From NCBI GenBank assembly GCA_024645085.1, contig JAHEGN010000019.1, forward strand, positions 1 to 35,031: a stretch of 35,031 bases of DNA. The letters are read 5' to 3'. The stretch comes from Rhodobiaceae bacterium. Lineage in GTDB: Bacteria; Pseudomonadota; Alphaproteobacteria; RS24. Both the position numbers and the translations under genes were made by a program. How positions within the stretch are numbered: the stretch's first letter is position 1; each line of letters opens with the position of its first letter. Positions 16,980 through 26,174 of the stretch are shown here, piece by piece. Under the pieces are notes generated by a model, which saw only the letters and a program-made list of their open reading frames with translations, was not told the DNA's origin and searched no databases.

Positions 16980-17888
16980 TTATTTATTGGCGGCTTGAAT
17001 CAGTTCGAAGAAACGACGCGTTTGGTCGCCGCCTTGGAACAGAGCTTCAGCTTGGTCGTCAAGTTTCGAAATTTGTTCCCAATTCTCAGCCACTTGTTCA
17101 GCGGACGGGTCTGCGCCCAAATACATGCCACGGGTTTCAACAATATGTGCCGAAGCAAAAGCACCGGCGCCAGCGCAAATGATTTTGCCGGTTGGGGCAT
17201 TTTCTGAACACATAAACACAACCGCAGGGGTCACTTGTTCAGGCTTCAGCATTTCTTCCATTTCTGGCGGCATCAGATTTGATGTCATGCGTGTCCAAGC
17301 GACAGGGGCCAGCGCGTTAATGTGGATATTGTCTTTCTGACCTTCCAATTTCAGCGTGTTGATAAAGCCCACAACGCCCAATTTGGCGGCACCATAATTG
17401 GCCTGACCAAAATTGCCATATAGGCCTGATGATGAAGAGGTCACCATAATACGTCCATAGCCTTGCTCTTTCATAATCGGCCAAACCGCTTTGGTTGGTT
17501 TCAATGTGCCGAACAAATGCACGTCGACGACGAATGTAAAGTCGTCAATTTCCATTTTGGCAAAGCTTTTATCGCGCAATACGCCGGCATTATTAACCAA
17601 TACGTCAATACGACCAAAAGCGTCCATGGTTTGGCTAATCATATTGGCGACGCCTGCATCGTCGGTAACCGACGAACCATTAGCGATGGCGGTGCCACCG
17701 GCGGCGAGGATTTCATCGACCACGCCTTGTGCGGCTTCTGATGTACCAGCTGAACCGTCGACTGAGCCGCCCAAGTCATTGACCACCACTTTGGCGCCAC
17801 GGCGCGCGAAATCGAGCGCATGGCTCTTGCCTAATCCACCGCCAGCGCCGGTGACGATGACAACCTTATCGGTAAAATCCAAACTCAT
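16980..17888 (-). CDS. SDR family dehydrogenase, MFE-2-like (3R)-hydroxyacyl-CoA dehydrogenase
   Basis: A 302-residue short-chain dehydrogenase with cofactor motif TGAGGGLG (13-20), VVVNDLGG (35-41), NNAG (99-102) and the catalytic set Ser152, Tyr165 and Lys169 in SGLYGNFGQANYGAAKLG. The DLGG and GNFGQANY features are those of the dehydrogenase part of peroxisomal multifunctional enzyme 2 (17-beta-HSD type 4), which oxidises (3R)-hydroxyacyl-CoA with NAD+. The usual downstream hydratase and sterol-carrier domains are absent, as in many bacterial homologues. AAGGAG precedes the ATG. It is monocistronic by appearance, with a terminator at its end, and lies in a neighbourhood of acyl-CoA enzymes. 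Exact substrate is unknown. Confidence 0.88.
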   Translation of the reverse strand: MSLDFTDKVVIVTGAGGGLGKSHALDFARRGAKVVVNDLGGSVDGSAGTSEAAQGVVDEILAAGGTAIANGSSVTDDAGVANMISQTMDAFGRIDVLVNNAGVLRDKSFAKMEIDDFTFVVDVHLFGTLKPTKAVWPIMKEQGYGRIMVTSSSSGLYGNFGQANYGAAKLGVVGFINTLKLEGQKDNIHINALAPVAWTRMTSNLMPPEMEEMLKPEQVTPAVVFMCSENAPTGKIICAGAGAFASAHIVETRGMYLGADPSAEQVAENWEQISKLDDQAEALFQGGDQTRRFFELIQAANK

Positions 17889-18032
17889 AATTTATCTCCT
17901 TGGTTGGATGACTCATATGTCAAATATGTGTTCTGTTGTGCATGAAGCCAGCCTTGCGGTCAAGACGCTAAGCGGCAAGTTGGGCGCAATTCTGTGCGTC
18001 TTTTTGCCTTACTTTATCGCTAACGAGGCGGC

Positions 18033-19091
18033 CTATTCAGCGGCTTGCGCTTTGGCGCTCAGCCCGGCTTGATCGGCCAAAAGTTTGTAAGACGTCTTGC
18101 GGGCCTGCAAATCGGGAATCAGCGTCAGCAAAAACACTTCGTCTAGACCATGCTGGCGCACCAAATCGTCGAGCTGCTGCATCACCAACTCTGGCGTTCC
18201 GGTAAAGCCGCGTTGCGACATCATTTCAAAATAGGCGGCATCATTGCCAGTCATTTGCCAATCTTGCGCTTCTTGCAAGCTTGGGAAAACGCCAGCTTTA
18301 TTCTGCATTAAGCGGGCCGCCCAAATATTGCGCGGGCGGGCGTAATAGGCGGCTTCTTCGGATGTGGCGGCGGCCAATACAGACGTGGCTAGCACAATTT
18401 TTGGCTGCTGCAAAAACCGCGATGGTTTGAAATGGCGCCGATACACATCAACCGCTTGCTCAAGATTATCTGGGTTGATGAAATGCGCATAAACATATGG
18501 CAGGCCAAATTGCGCTGCATGGACGGCGCCATCACCACCTGAGCCGAGCATCCATACGGGAACCCGCGACGGCCCGCGTGGTTGCGCATGAATGCCTTGA
18601 TAGGGGTGGTCTATGGCAAAGCCGCCATCATCACCTGAAAGACCCATGGCATCTTCGAGGAATTGCAGCAAAATTTCGACCTGCTGCGGAAACACTTCAA
18701 CCGGCCAAGCTTTTGGGCCGCTCTGCAGGGCGGCGGCGGTTTTGGCGTCGCCTCCAGGGGCGCGGCCGATACCAAGGTCAATGCGCCCCGGCGCCAATGT
18801 TTCAAGCATGCGGAATTGTTCGGCGACTTTCAGCGGGCTGTAATGCGGCAACATAATGCCGCCGGAGCCGACGTGGATTTGGCTGGTGCGGGCGGCAATA
18901 TGGGCGATGAGCACTTCCGGTGCAGCGCCTGCAAAAGCTGATGTATTGTGATGTTCAGCCAACCAGAATCGGCGGAAGCCCAAAGCGTCTAGATAAATCG
19001 CCAAGTCGACAGTTTCCGACACCGCCTGAGCGGCGTCAGAGGTTGACGTGATGGCTGATTGGTCGAGCGCATTCAGAGAAAAGTCTATCAT
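18033..19091 (-). CDS. luciferase-like (LLM) flavin-dependent monooxygenase
   Basis: A 352-residue protein of the bacterial luciferase-like fold (TIM barrel) that would use reduced FMN and oxygen, usually from a partner reductase. Seen: GFRRFWLAEHHNT near residues 37-49, IHVGSGGIMLPHYSPLKVAEQFRMLE (start and end of a conserved block at about 71-96), GRIDLGIGRAPGGD and VPVWMLGSGGDGAVHAAQFGLPYVYAHF, all typical of the MsnO8-type LLM group. No specific substrate can be assigned; many members of this group are uncharacterised. It is transcribed towards the SDR, with a 144-base gap holding no recognisable gene. No strong ribosome site precedes the ATG. Confidence 0.87.
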   Translation of the reverse strand: MIDFSLNALDQSAITSTSDAAQAVSETVDLAIYLDALGFRRFWLAEHHNTSAFAGAAPEVLIAHIAARTSQIHVGSGGIMLPHYSPLKVAEQFRMLETLAPGRIDLGIGRAPGGDAKTAAALQSGPKAWPVEVFPQQVEILLQFLEDAMGLSGDDGGFAIDHPYQGIHAQPRGPSRVPVWMLGSGGDGAVHAAQFGLPYVYAHFINPDNLEQAVDVYRRHFKPSRFLQQPKIVLATSVLAAATSEEAAYYARPRNIWAARLMQNKAGVFPSLQEAQDWQMTGNDAAYFEMMSQRGFTGTPELVMQQLDDLVRQHGLDEVFLLTLIPDLQARKTSYKLLADQAGLSAKAQAAE

Positions 19092-19167
19092 GTGATTAAA
19101 TTAACCAAAAAATGACCCCGTCGCCAGTAAAACACGTCATTTTACCAAAATTATGCCGAAATTAACT

Positions 19168-19195
19168 TGCCGCCATCGGCCTTGTCGGTAATATC
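19168..19195 (+). promoter_or_regulatory. candidate sigma-70 promoter for the acyl-CoA ligase gene
   Basis: TTGCCG at 19168-19173 and TAATAT at 19190-19195 are separated by 16 bases, a reasonable -35/-10 pair. Transcription would begin near 19202, about 40 bases before the ATG. Found by eye; not unique in such sequence. Confidence 0.4.
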
Positions 19196-19241
19196 TCCCC
19201 TTCGGGCTCGGGAGGCCCAAAGTAAAGCAAAGGGAGCAGAA

Positions 19242-20945
19242 ATGTATCAGGAATTAAAAGACGTTTGGGCCGAAATGACCGGCGAAACCGGCATGTTTGC
19301 CATCACGGAAGTTGAAGTGCGTGGCGAAAAACTGAAAACCTATGCATTGGCTCCTAATTCATTACGCGACGTTTGGATGATGAGCGCTGCTTATGCCGAA
19401 CGCGACTATATTCTATATGAAGACGAGCGCTGGACTTACGGTGAAGCGATGGCCGAGACCGCCAGTATCGCCAATTGGATGCACGCCAATGGCATTAAAC
19501 GCGGCGACCGCGTGGCCATTGCCATGCGTAATTTCCCTGAGTGGATGCTGAATTATTGGGCGCTGACATCAATTGGCGTCGCAGTTGTTGGCATGAATGC
19601 CTGGTGGGTGACCGACGAAATGCAATATGGTTTGTCCGATTCGGCACCAAAGGCGCTGATTTGTGACCAAGACCGGTTGAATAATCTGACACCGGTGCGC
19701 GATCAATTCCCCGATATGAAGGTCATCGGTGTGCGCCTGCCGCAACCAGCCGACGGGGTGATTGATTATGCCGAGGTTAAAGGCTTTGGCGGCGACATGC
19801 CGGATGTGGCCATCGACGGCGACGATGATGCGTGTATTTTTTACACCTCAGGCACGACCGGTCGCCCGAAAGGCGCGCAATTAACCCACCGTGGTTGTGT
19901 GCTCAATATTATGAATGTGGCGTTTATGAACCTGTGCTCAACCACCGCACAAGCCCGCGCCAATGGCGTTGAGGATAGTTTGCCGGCGCCCGACCAAGGG
20001 CCAATTGGTAAAACCCTAGTGACCACACCCTTGTTCCATGTGACCGCCAATAATTGCGTTGTTCAGCCAACCACGCTGACCGGCGGCCAGATTATTCATA
20101 TGTATAAATGGGACGCAGGCGAGGCCTTGAAACTGATTGATCGGGAAAAAATTACCGGCATTAGCGGCGTGCCCGTAATGTCGCGCGAAATTATCTCGCA
20201 CCCTGATTTTGACAAATATGACACCTCATCTTTGACCGCGCTTGGCGGCGGTGGGGCGCAATTGCAGCCAGACTTGGTTGGCAAAATTGACAAAGCCCTA
20301 CCCAATGGTAAAGCCGCCACGGGTTATGGCATGACCGAAACCTGCGGTATTATTACCGCTGTTTCAGGCGATTATTTCCTCGACCGTCCCGATAGTTGCG
20401 GGCCAGTTGTGCCAACACTTGACGCCAAAGTTATCGACGCCGATGGCAATGATTTACCGGCCGGTGAATTGGGTGAATTATGCGTTAAAGGCGGCAATGT
20501 GATTAAGGGCTATCTCAATCGCGCTGATGCGACGGCCGAAAGCATTCAGCAGGGCTGGCTGCGCACCGGTGATATCGCACGCCAAGACGCCGATGGGTTT
20601 GTTTATCTGGTCGACCGCGCCAAAGACATGGTGTTGCGTGGCGGCGAAAATATTTATTGCGCTGAAGTCGAAAGCGCTGTGTTCAAACTCGATGGCGTTG
20701 CCGAATGCACCGTATTTGGCGTCGCCGATGACCGTTTGGGCGAAGAAGTTGGCATTGCGATTGTTCCAGCGGCTGGCGTCACACTGACGGCCGAAGCGGT
20801 GCGCGAGCATTGCAGTCATTTACTGGCCAAATTCAAAATCCCGCGTTATATCTGGATGCGGTCAGAAGCATTGCCGCGAAATGCCAGTGGTAAGTTTTTG
20901 AAACGTGAATTGCGTGATAGTTTAGACCCAGCCGACGCCGAATAA
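19242..20945 (+). CDS. fatty-acid acyl-CoA synthetase (AMP-forming ligase)
   Basis: Activates a carboxylic acid with ATP and joins it to CoA, supplying substrate for beta-oxidation. The 567 residues contain the phosphate loop YTSGTTGRPKG (201-211), GYGMTETCG, the GWLRTGDIA region, the hinge DRAKDMVLRGGENIYCAEVE, and the C-terminal NASGKFLKREL with catalytic Lys551. These are the ordered motifs of class I adenylate-forming enzymes. The frame opens 25 codons earlier, but ATG at 19242 has AGGGAG eight bases before it and begins a family-like sequence. Medium- or long-chain preference is not clear. An autotransporter gene starts 30 bases downstream. The dehydrogenases and SDR in this window could act on its product. 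Confidence 0.9.
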   Translation: MYQELKDVWAEMTGETGMFAITEVEVRGEKLKTYALAPNSLRDVWMMSAAYAERDYILYEDERWTYGEAMAETASIANWMHANGIKRGDRVAIAMRNFPEWMLNYWALTSIGVAVVGMNAWWVTDEMQYGLSDSAPKALICDQDRLNNLTPVRDQFPDMKVIGVRLPQPADGVIDYAEVKGFGGDMPDVAIDGDDDACIFYTSGTTGRPKGAQLTHRGCVLNIMNVAFMNLCSTTAQARANGVEDSLPAPDQGPIGKTLVTTPLFHVTANNCVVQPTTLTGGQIIHMYKWDAGEALKLIDREKITGISGVPVMSREIISHPDFDKYDTSSLTALGGGGAQLQPDLVGKIDKALPNGKAATGYGMTETCGIITAVSGDYFLDRPDSCGPVVPTLDAKVIDADGNDLPAGELGELCVKGGNVIKGYLNRADATAESIQQGWLRTGDIARQDADGFVYLVDRAKDMVLRGGENIYCAEVESAVFKLDGVAECTVFGVADDRLGEEVGIAIVPAAGVTLTAEAVREHCSHLLAKFKIPRYIWMRSEALPRNASGKFLKRELRDSLDPADAE

Positions 20946-20975
20946 GTGAAATCTGAAAACCAGCCCGAGGACATA

Positions 20976-23900
20976 ATGAGCTATAAATCGAGACTACTAA
21001 CAACGGCATTTGTTTTGCCTGTATTGATGACCAGTCTTCCGGCTTTTGCTCTAGATGTCCAAACCGCCGTTACTGCCGAAGAGGCGACGCTGAATAGTGC
21101 CGTTGATGCCGATGGCCTTCATTCGATTTCATCTGCGGGCAGTGTCACCATTACTGGGCCGACGGTCAGCGGTGCAGCTGTCGTGATTAATCACAGCGAT
21201 GCGGTTGATGTGTCGATTAATGGCACGGTCAGCGTGGTTGATGAAAACTCTGACGGCACCATTAAGTATGACACCTCCGGTGAATATGGCGTGTGGGTTA
21301 AAGACCCGTTCAGCGGTGATTTAATACTCGGGGCCAGTGCTTCGATTCTGTTGCTTGATAGTTTGGCGCGTGTCGACAATGATGAAGATGGTATTTTAGA
21401 CGGTATTACGCTCGACCAGAATACAGCTGATACGGGCGATGATGTGTTCAGTGCTACAAATTTCGCTCAGGATTCGGGGCGTATTGGTTTGTTCATCGAG
21501 CAAGCGATGAACGGCAATTTGTTGAGCGTGGCGGGCTCGCGAATAGCTGTCACCTCGGATAATGGCTTGGGTCTTTATTTAGACAGTGCACTTACCGGCA
21601 ATATTGATTTGCGCGGCACCATTAGTGTTGTTGGCTCGCAGCTTGGTGCCTCCGGCTATACAGCAGCCGTGTATATTGACCCGCTGGCGTCGATAACCGG
21701 TCGCTATATTCAAGCTGGTACATTGTCGGCCACAGGCATTGGTGCCTCTGGCCTCATTGTTGAGGGCGGTATTACCGGCGGCCTTCAAATCGAAGGCTCC
21801 ATCACCTCAACCGGCTATCAAACAACTGCTGTGAATAATAGAGGCCTTTTGGCGGCTGATAGTGAGACCAATCTTGACGCCAATGAGCTGCAACAGGGCG
21901 GCTCGGCTGTCGTGTTAAAAGGCGATATCACCCAAGGCATCTTGATTAACGGGCCGATAAATTCGAGACGTTCAGCCGATGAAACGACCAGCCTGACGGC
22001 GATTACTACGGCGCGCGGCAATGATGAGGCGGTCAATGCACTGAAAACTCAGCCTTATCATTTTGATGAAAACCGTGGCACGGGGCGCATTACCACCTAT
22101 GGTTCAGCCCCAGCTCTCGCAATATCAACTGGCACTTTTGGTCAAATCGTCGAAGGCTTTGCAGATACGCGAAACGATGACAATGACACGTCGACGGCGT
22201 TTAGCGGCGCGACATTTTCCTATAGTAATTCATTCATCAATCGCGGGGCAATTACAGCGAATGGCTGGAATGACGGCATTTCGGCCACGGCAGTTTCGGT
22301 TGGCAATGGCGCGATATTAGACGGCGGCTTTTTGAATGCCGGCACGATTTCAGCAACCGCCTATAATAATAACGCAACGGCCATTTCATTGGAATCATCG
22401 TCTTTCGGCACTGTAAGCTTGGCATCAGATATTTTCATCAATGAGGGCACAATTTCGGCAACGGTGACCAGCAACACCAAAACCGATGCGACAGCAACCG
22501 GCAGCAGCTATGCGGCAAAAGCAGTTGCGCTGTCAGCCTCTACTGCTTTGCCAAACGCCGCCGTGTTCGTTAACCGCGGCGCCGTTTATGCCAGTTCAAC
22601 GCATATTGATGGTACGACAAGCGTCAGTGGTGATAAGGCGATTGCCTATGATTTCTCGACCTATAGCGGTGACGCGCTCAGCGGCGGCATTACCTTGCGG
22701 CAATCCTTGCGAGAAAATGACCAATTGAACAATTCCAACCAATATTTGGGCAATGGTGATCTTGATCTCGATGTGGCTGGCGATACCGATGCCGACGACA
22801 ATGCGATTGGTGACGGTTTTGTGACCTCGCAAGATGTTCAGGTGCCAGCCATTATCGGTGATGTTTATTTCTCAGCCTATAACGATACGCTAGATCTGAC
22901 TTCTGGCACTATGTTCTCCAATGTCTATTTTGGCCAGGGCAATGACGTCTTTAACATCAGCAATCCTGAAGCCAACCCGATTGCCACAAGCACTTATGAA
23001 AAACCCTATACGGTTTTCGTCGGTGCGTTAACATCATCTGGCGGCACGTTGGACGTGAATATGTCAGGCCGCTCGCGGATGATTTTCAGCAATCAGGAAG
23101 TCATTGATGAAGGCGTTAATCTTAATAGCCTATCAATCGCTGATGAAGCCGACATTGGCTTTGTGGTTGATAGCACGGTCGCTACACCGAACACGGCTTT
23201 GGTCAATGTGCAAAATTTAACCATAAGCGGCACAGATTTCAAAATCTCGCCAGCGCTTGAAAACATTGTAGCAGAAGGTTATTCGCAGCGGTTTATTCAA
23301 ACGGCCAGTGATTTGTCTTCTTATTCGGCGACCATTAATGACCATTTAAGTGGCAATCAGCCGTTCATTTATAATGTCAGTCTGGCGATTGAAGATATTG
23401 TGGCTAATGGCGACCAGGCGATTACTGCCACATTTGCTATTAAAACCGCTACTGAGCTGGGTCTGAACACCACGCAGGCACCGTCTTTGAATGCCGTGCT
23501 GAGCCATTTCGGTCGTCATTCGGCACTTGAAACGGCGCTGGCAGCGATTGACACCCAAGCTAATTTCGCCACTGCCTATGATCAAATTCTGCCGCATTAT
23601 GGTGATGGCACCATGCGCCAATTGTCGATGTTGGCCACGTCAGCCAATGGCTCGGTGAGCCAACACATGCAATTAGTCAAAGCTGGTGGACGCAGTGGCG
23701 GCGAGGGTTGGTTGCAGCAATTTGGAGATTACCGTAAGCAAGATGCCACAACTGAGGGCGGCACATTGCGTGGCGATAGTTATTCCATCGCTTATGGCTA
23801 TGACGCGCCTGTTTTGGGACTTGATGCTCTGGGTCTTTTCACCCAATTGAGCTTTTCCAATGTTGATGAGAAAACATCGTCAGTCAATGAAGTCAAGTCT

Positions 23901-24539
23901 GAGGGCTGGGCTATTGGCGCCTATTTGGCCCATGAGATTGGGCCTATTGGGATTGAACTGACGGCGCAAGGCGGCAATGTCAAATTTGACTCGGAACGGA
24001 TTGCACGTGTCGGCGATGCTAGCGATATTTTGCGCGATGGTTGGGATGGCACAAGCTTTGCCGCATCGGCCAAACTTGCCGTGCCTATCTTGACCGGTCG
24101 CCACAGTTTGCAGGCTGAATTTGGCACAGACTTCTTCTCGCTCGAACAAGATGCGCATACAGAAACTTCTGTCTATGACATGAACCTGGGTGTGCATGTT
24201 GGCAGCGCCACCTCTGAATTGACCACCAATCATTTCGGTCTGCGCGGACAGGCAAATTATGGCGGTGGGTCGCCAGTTGCCGTGACGTGGTCGCCAAATT
24301 ATTATATTGGCTATCAGTCGGTCGGTACTTATCAGCCATTTTCTGCCAATGTGAATTTCGTTGGGTCGAATGAGAGTTTTGTTATGAAAACTGCCACTGA
24401 GGTAGCCGACCAGACCAATATTGGTTTCGGCGTGTCGGCGCATAATGATTATTTTGCTGTTGAGCTGAGCTATCGCGCTGCCTTTGGTGACGACGTCAAT
24501 GTTCAGGGCGGCGGCTTGGCAATCCGACTGAAATTCTAG
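20976..24539 (+). CDS. large autotransporter (type V secretion) protein
   Basis: A 1187-residue surface or secreted protein. Residues 1-25 form a signal peptide (positive start, hydrophobic core, LPAFA cleavage site). The passenger, about 26-850, is rich in Ser, Thr, Asn, Gly and short alternating hydrophobics with repeated INRGAI, LNAGTISA and FINEGTISA type strands, as in beta-helix passengers. A linker helix with AYDQILPHYGDGTMRQL precedes a barrel from about 906, beginning near GEGWLQQFGDYRK and ending LAIRLKF with terminal Phe, the signal for outer-membrane insertion. Two Asp-rich loops are noted separately. GTG at 20946 opens the frame, but ATG at 20976 starts the signal peptide and has GAGGA before it. 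Function of the passenger (adhesin, enzyme) is unknown; I see no protease motif. Confidence 0.9.
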   Translation: MSYKSRLLTTAFVLPVLMTSLPAFALDVQTAVTAEEATLNSAVDADGLHSISSAGSVTITGPTVSGAAVVINHSDAVDVSINGTVSVVDENSDGTIKYDTSGEYGVWVKDPFSGDLILGASASILLLDSLARVDNDEDGILDGITLDQNTADTGDDVFSATNFAQDSGRIGLFIEQAMNGNLLSVAGSRIAVTSDNGLGLYLDSALTGNIDLRGTISVVGSQLGASGYTAAVYIDPLASITGRYIQAGTLSATGIGASGLIVEGGITGGLQIEGSITSTGYQTTAVNNRGLLAADSETNLDANELQQGGSAVVLKGDITQGILINGPINSRRSADETTSLTAITTARGNDEAVNALKTQPYHFDENRGTGRITTYGSAPALAISTGTFGQIVEGFADTRNDDNDTSTAFSGATFSYSNSFINRGAITANGWNDGISATAVSVGNGAILDGGFLNAGTISATAYNNNATAISLESSSFGTVSLASDIFINEGTISATVTSNTKTDATATGSSYAAKAVALSASTALPNAAVFVNRGAVYASSTHIDGTTSVSGDKAIAYDFSTYSGDALSGGITLRQSLRENDQLNNSNQYLGNGDLDLDVAGDTDADDNAIGDGFVTSQDVQVPAIIGDVYFSAYNDTLDLTSGTMFSNVYFGQGNDVFNISNPEANPIATSTYEKPYTVFVGALTSSGGTLDVNMSGRSRMIFSNQEVIDEGVNLNSLSIADEADIGFVVDSTVATPNTALVNVQNLTISGTDFKISPALENIVAEGYSQRFIQTASDLSSYSATINDHLSGNQPFIYNVSLAIEDIVANGDQAITATFAIKTATELGLNTTQAPSLNAVLSHFGRHSALETALAAIDTQANFATAYDQILPHYGDGTMRQLSMLATSANGSVSQHMQLVKAGGRSGGEGWLQQFGDYRKQDATTEGGTLRGDSYSIAYGYDAPVLGLDALGLFTQLSFSNVDEKTSSVNEVKSEGWAIGAYLAHEIGPIGIELTAQGGNVKFDSERIARVGDASDILRDGWDGTSFAASAKLAVPILTGRHSLQAEFGTDFFSLEQDAHTETSVYDMNLGVHVGSATSELTTNHFGLRGQANYGGGSPVAVTWSPNYYIGYQSVGTYQPFSANVNFVGSNESFVMKTATEVADQTNIGFGVSAHNDYFAVELSYRAAFGDDVNVQGGGLAIRLKF

Positions 24540-24552
24540 ACTGTCTCAATTT

Positions 24553-25233
24553 CTAAAGGGCGTCGAACTTGCCGGGTTTTAGGGCTTTGGCGGCAGCAGA
24601 AAATTCGTTGAAATGGTCGATAATGGCATCGGCGCCAAGTGCGTCGAGGCTGACCCGACGATAACCAAAACTGACACAAATACACGCCACTTTGGCGGCC
24701 TGTGCGCTCGCCGTATCGGCTTCGCTGTCACCAACCATAATCGCATCCTCTGGCGCCACGTCCAAACGCCGCAGGGCTTCGGTGATGGGCGCGGCATCGG
24801 GTTTGCGGCTGGCTAATGTATCGCCACCGACCAATGTGTCGAAATACTGATGCACGCCAAGCCGGAATAGCAATTTGCTCGACAGGCTCTCCCGCTTATT
24901 GGTGACCACGGCCATTTTATATTGGGCCGCTTTGGCGGCTTGCAAAATCGGCAACACGCCGTCAAACAGTCGCGTGTGCTTATCGATGTTTTGATCATAC
25001 CAAAGCACCAGCTCTTCGGTCGCCAAATCCAGCGCCGCATCATCCATGCTGGCGTTATTTTCGGCCAGGCCGCGCTGCAAAATCATCCGCGCGCCGCCGC
25101 CAATCATATTATGCACCGCATCATTGGGCACTGGCTGATAGCCATATTTCTGTAACACATAATTCATCGCCGCATGTAAATCAGCGTCAGTATTGGCAAG
25201 CGTGCCATCAAGGTCAAAAAGCAGGGCGGGCAT
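24553..25233 (-). CDS. gph: HAD hydrolase, phosphoglycolate phosphatase-like
   Basis: A 226-residue HAD-superfamily phosphatase. Motif I FDLDGTLANTDAD gives the nucleophile Asp7 and acid Asp9; motif II is VVTNKRE; motif III includes SRKPDAAPI; motif IV is MVGDSEADTASA. The cap domain after motif I is of the C1 helical type used by phosphoglycolate phosphatases, which remove phosphate from 2-phosphoglycolate formed during DNA repair or photorespiration. Related HADs act on other small phosphates, so the gph symbol is a best guess. It is divergent from the EamA gene, with 65 bases between, and its 3' end faces that of the autotransporter with a 13-base gap. Confidence 0.85.
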   Translation of the reverse strand: MPALLFDLDGTLANTDADLHAAMNYVLQKYGYQPVPNDAVHNMIGGGARMILQRGLAENNASMDDAALDLATEELVLWYDQNIDKHTRLFDGVLPILQAAKAAQYKMAVVTNKRESLSSKLLFRLGVHQYFDTLVGGDTLASRKPDAAPITEALRRLDVAPEDAIMVGDSEADTASAQAAKVACICVSFGYRRVSLDALGADAIIDHFNEFSAAAKALKPGKFDAL

Positions 25234-25298
25234 GGTGCCTCCATTGGTTTCACAAGCAGGCTATAGCGCTTTGTTGGAACTCATGCTACATCCGATTG

Positions 25299-26174
25299 AT
25301 GGCCGTTCGACATCTTTTTCTTATGCTTATCATTTGCTTGGTTTGGGGGTTCACTTTCGTCGCTGGTAAAGCGGGGGTGAGTGAAATCCCACCGATGATG
25401 TTTACCGCTTTGCGCTATCTTTTATTATCGCTGATTTTAATCCCGTTTTTGAAAGTCGTTGCCGGCAATATGCGGCAGATTTTCTTTATTTCCGTGACCA
25501 TGGGGTCCGCCCATTTTACGCTATTTTATGGCGGCATGTCGGTGGCTGAGAATGTCTCATCGGTCGCCGTCGCCACCCAGCTTGGCGTGCCGATTAGCAC
25601 GATTATGTCGATTGTGTTTTTGGGCGAGCAAGTGCGTTGGCGGCGTTGGCTGGGGGTGATTGCGGCGTTCAGCGGGGTGATGGTCATCAGTTTTGATCCG
25701 GCCGTGGTCAATGAGCGTCTCGGGCTATTATTGGTCGTCGGTGCCGCCTTTATTGGCTCGGTTGGCACGATTATCATGAAACAAATTCCCAAAACCGGCG
25801 TTTATCAAATGCAGGCGTGGATTTCGACCCTGAGTTGGCCGCCGCTGATTATTGTGTCGCTGATGTTTGAGAGCAATCACCTAGAAGTATTGACGCAAGC
25901 CAGTTGGATGGCTTGGGGCGGGGTTGTCTATACGGCGATTGGCGCCAGCCTGATCGGCCATGCTGGCATGTATTATCTGCTCCAACGTTATGATGTTTCA
26001 GTCACCGCCCCCCTAACGCTCATGGCGCCGATTTTTGGCATCGTCTTTGGGGTTTTGGTCTGGGGCGATAGTTTAGGCCTGCGGTTTTGGATTGGCAGTG
26101 CCATCACCCTGTCAGGTGTGTTGATTATTGGCCTGCGTAAGCGCGAGGTGGCACCAGCGGGGACGGTATTGTGA
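25299..26174 (+). CDS. EamA/DMT family inner-membrane transporter
   Basis: A 291-residue protein with about ten hydrophobic helices arranged as two EamA repeats. The first repeat begins LMLIICLVWGFTFVAGKAG and includes VAVATQLGVPISTIMSIVFLGEQVRWRRWLGV; the second ends with LTLMAPIFGIVFGVLVWGDSL. These are typical of drug/metabolite transporters that export amino acids or related small molecules; the substrate is unknown. I chose ATG at 25299; a TTG just before it at 25296 is a less likely start. Its TGA overlaps the ATG of the amidase gene by one base, so the two are probably translationally coupled. Confidence 0.88.
   Translation: MAVRHLFLMLIICLVWGFTFVAGKAGVSEIPPMMFTALRYLLLSLILIPFLKVVAGNMRQIFFISVTMGSAHFTLFYGGMSVAENVSSVAVATQLGVPISTIMSIVFLGEQVRWRRWLGVIAAFSGVMVISFDPAVVNERLGLLLVVGAAFIGSVGTIIMKQIPKTGVYQMQAWISTLSWPPLIIVSLMFESNHLEVLTQASWMAWGGVVYTAIGASLIGHAGMYYLLQRYDVSVTAPLTLMAPIFGIVFGVLVWGDSLGLRFWIGSAITLSGVLIIGLRKREVAPAGTVL

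Noticed and set aside
17889-18032. Possible small gene or RNA in the 144-base gap between the SDR and LLM genes.
   Set aside because: I see no convincing start with ribosome site, no terminator and no -35/-10 pair at correct spacing; the TTGACA candidate leads only to the SDR ribosome site.
17491-18072. A 193-codon plus-strand frame opposite the SDR gene and the gap beside it.
   Set aside because: It is antisense to a clear SDR for most of its length, low in complexity and has no ribosome site; the SDR explains the conservation.
22900-22970. RTX calcium-binding repeat in the autotransporter.
   Set aside because: Only one imperfect nonapeptide is present; real RTX proteins have tandem arrays and type I secretion, whereas this one has a signal peptide and C-terminal barrel.
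23880-24443. A 187-codon minus-strand frame within the autotransporter barrel.
   Set aside because: It is fully antisense to the conserved barrel and has no family resemblance.
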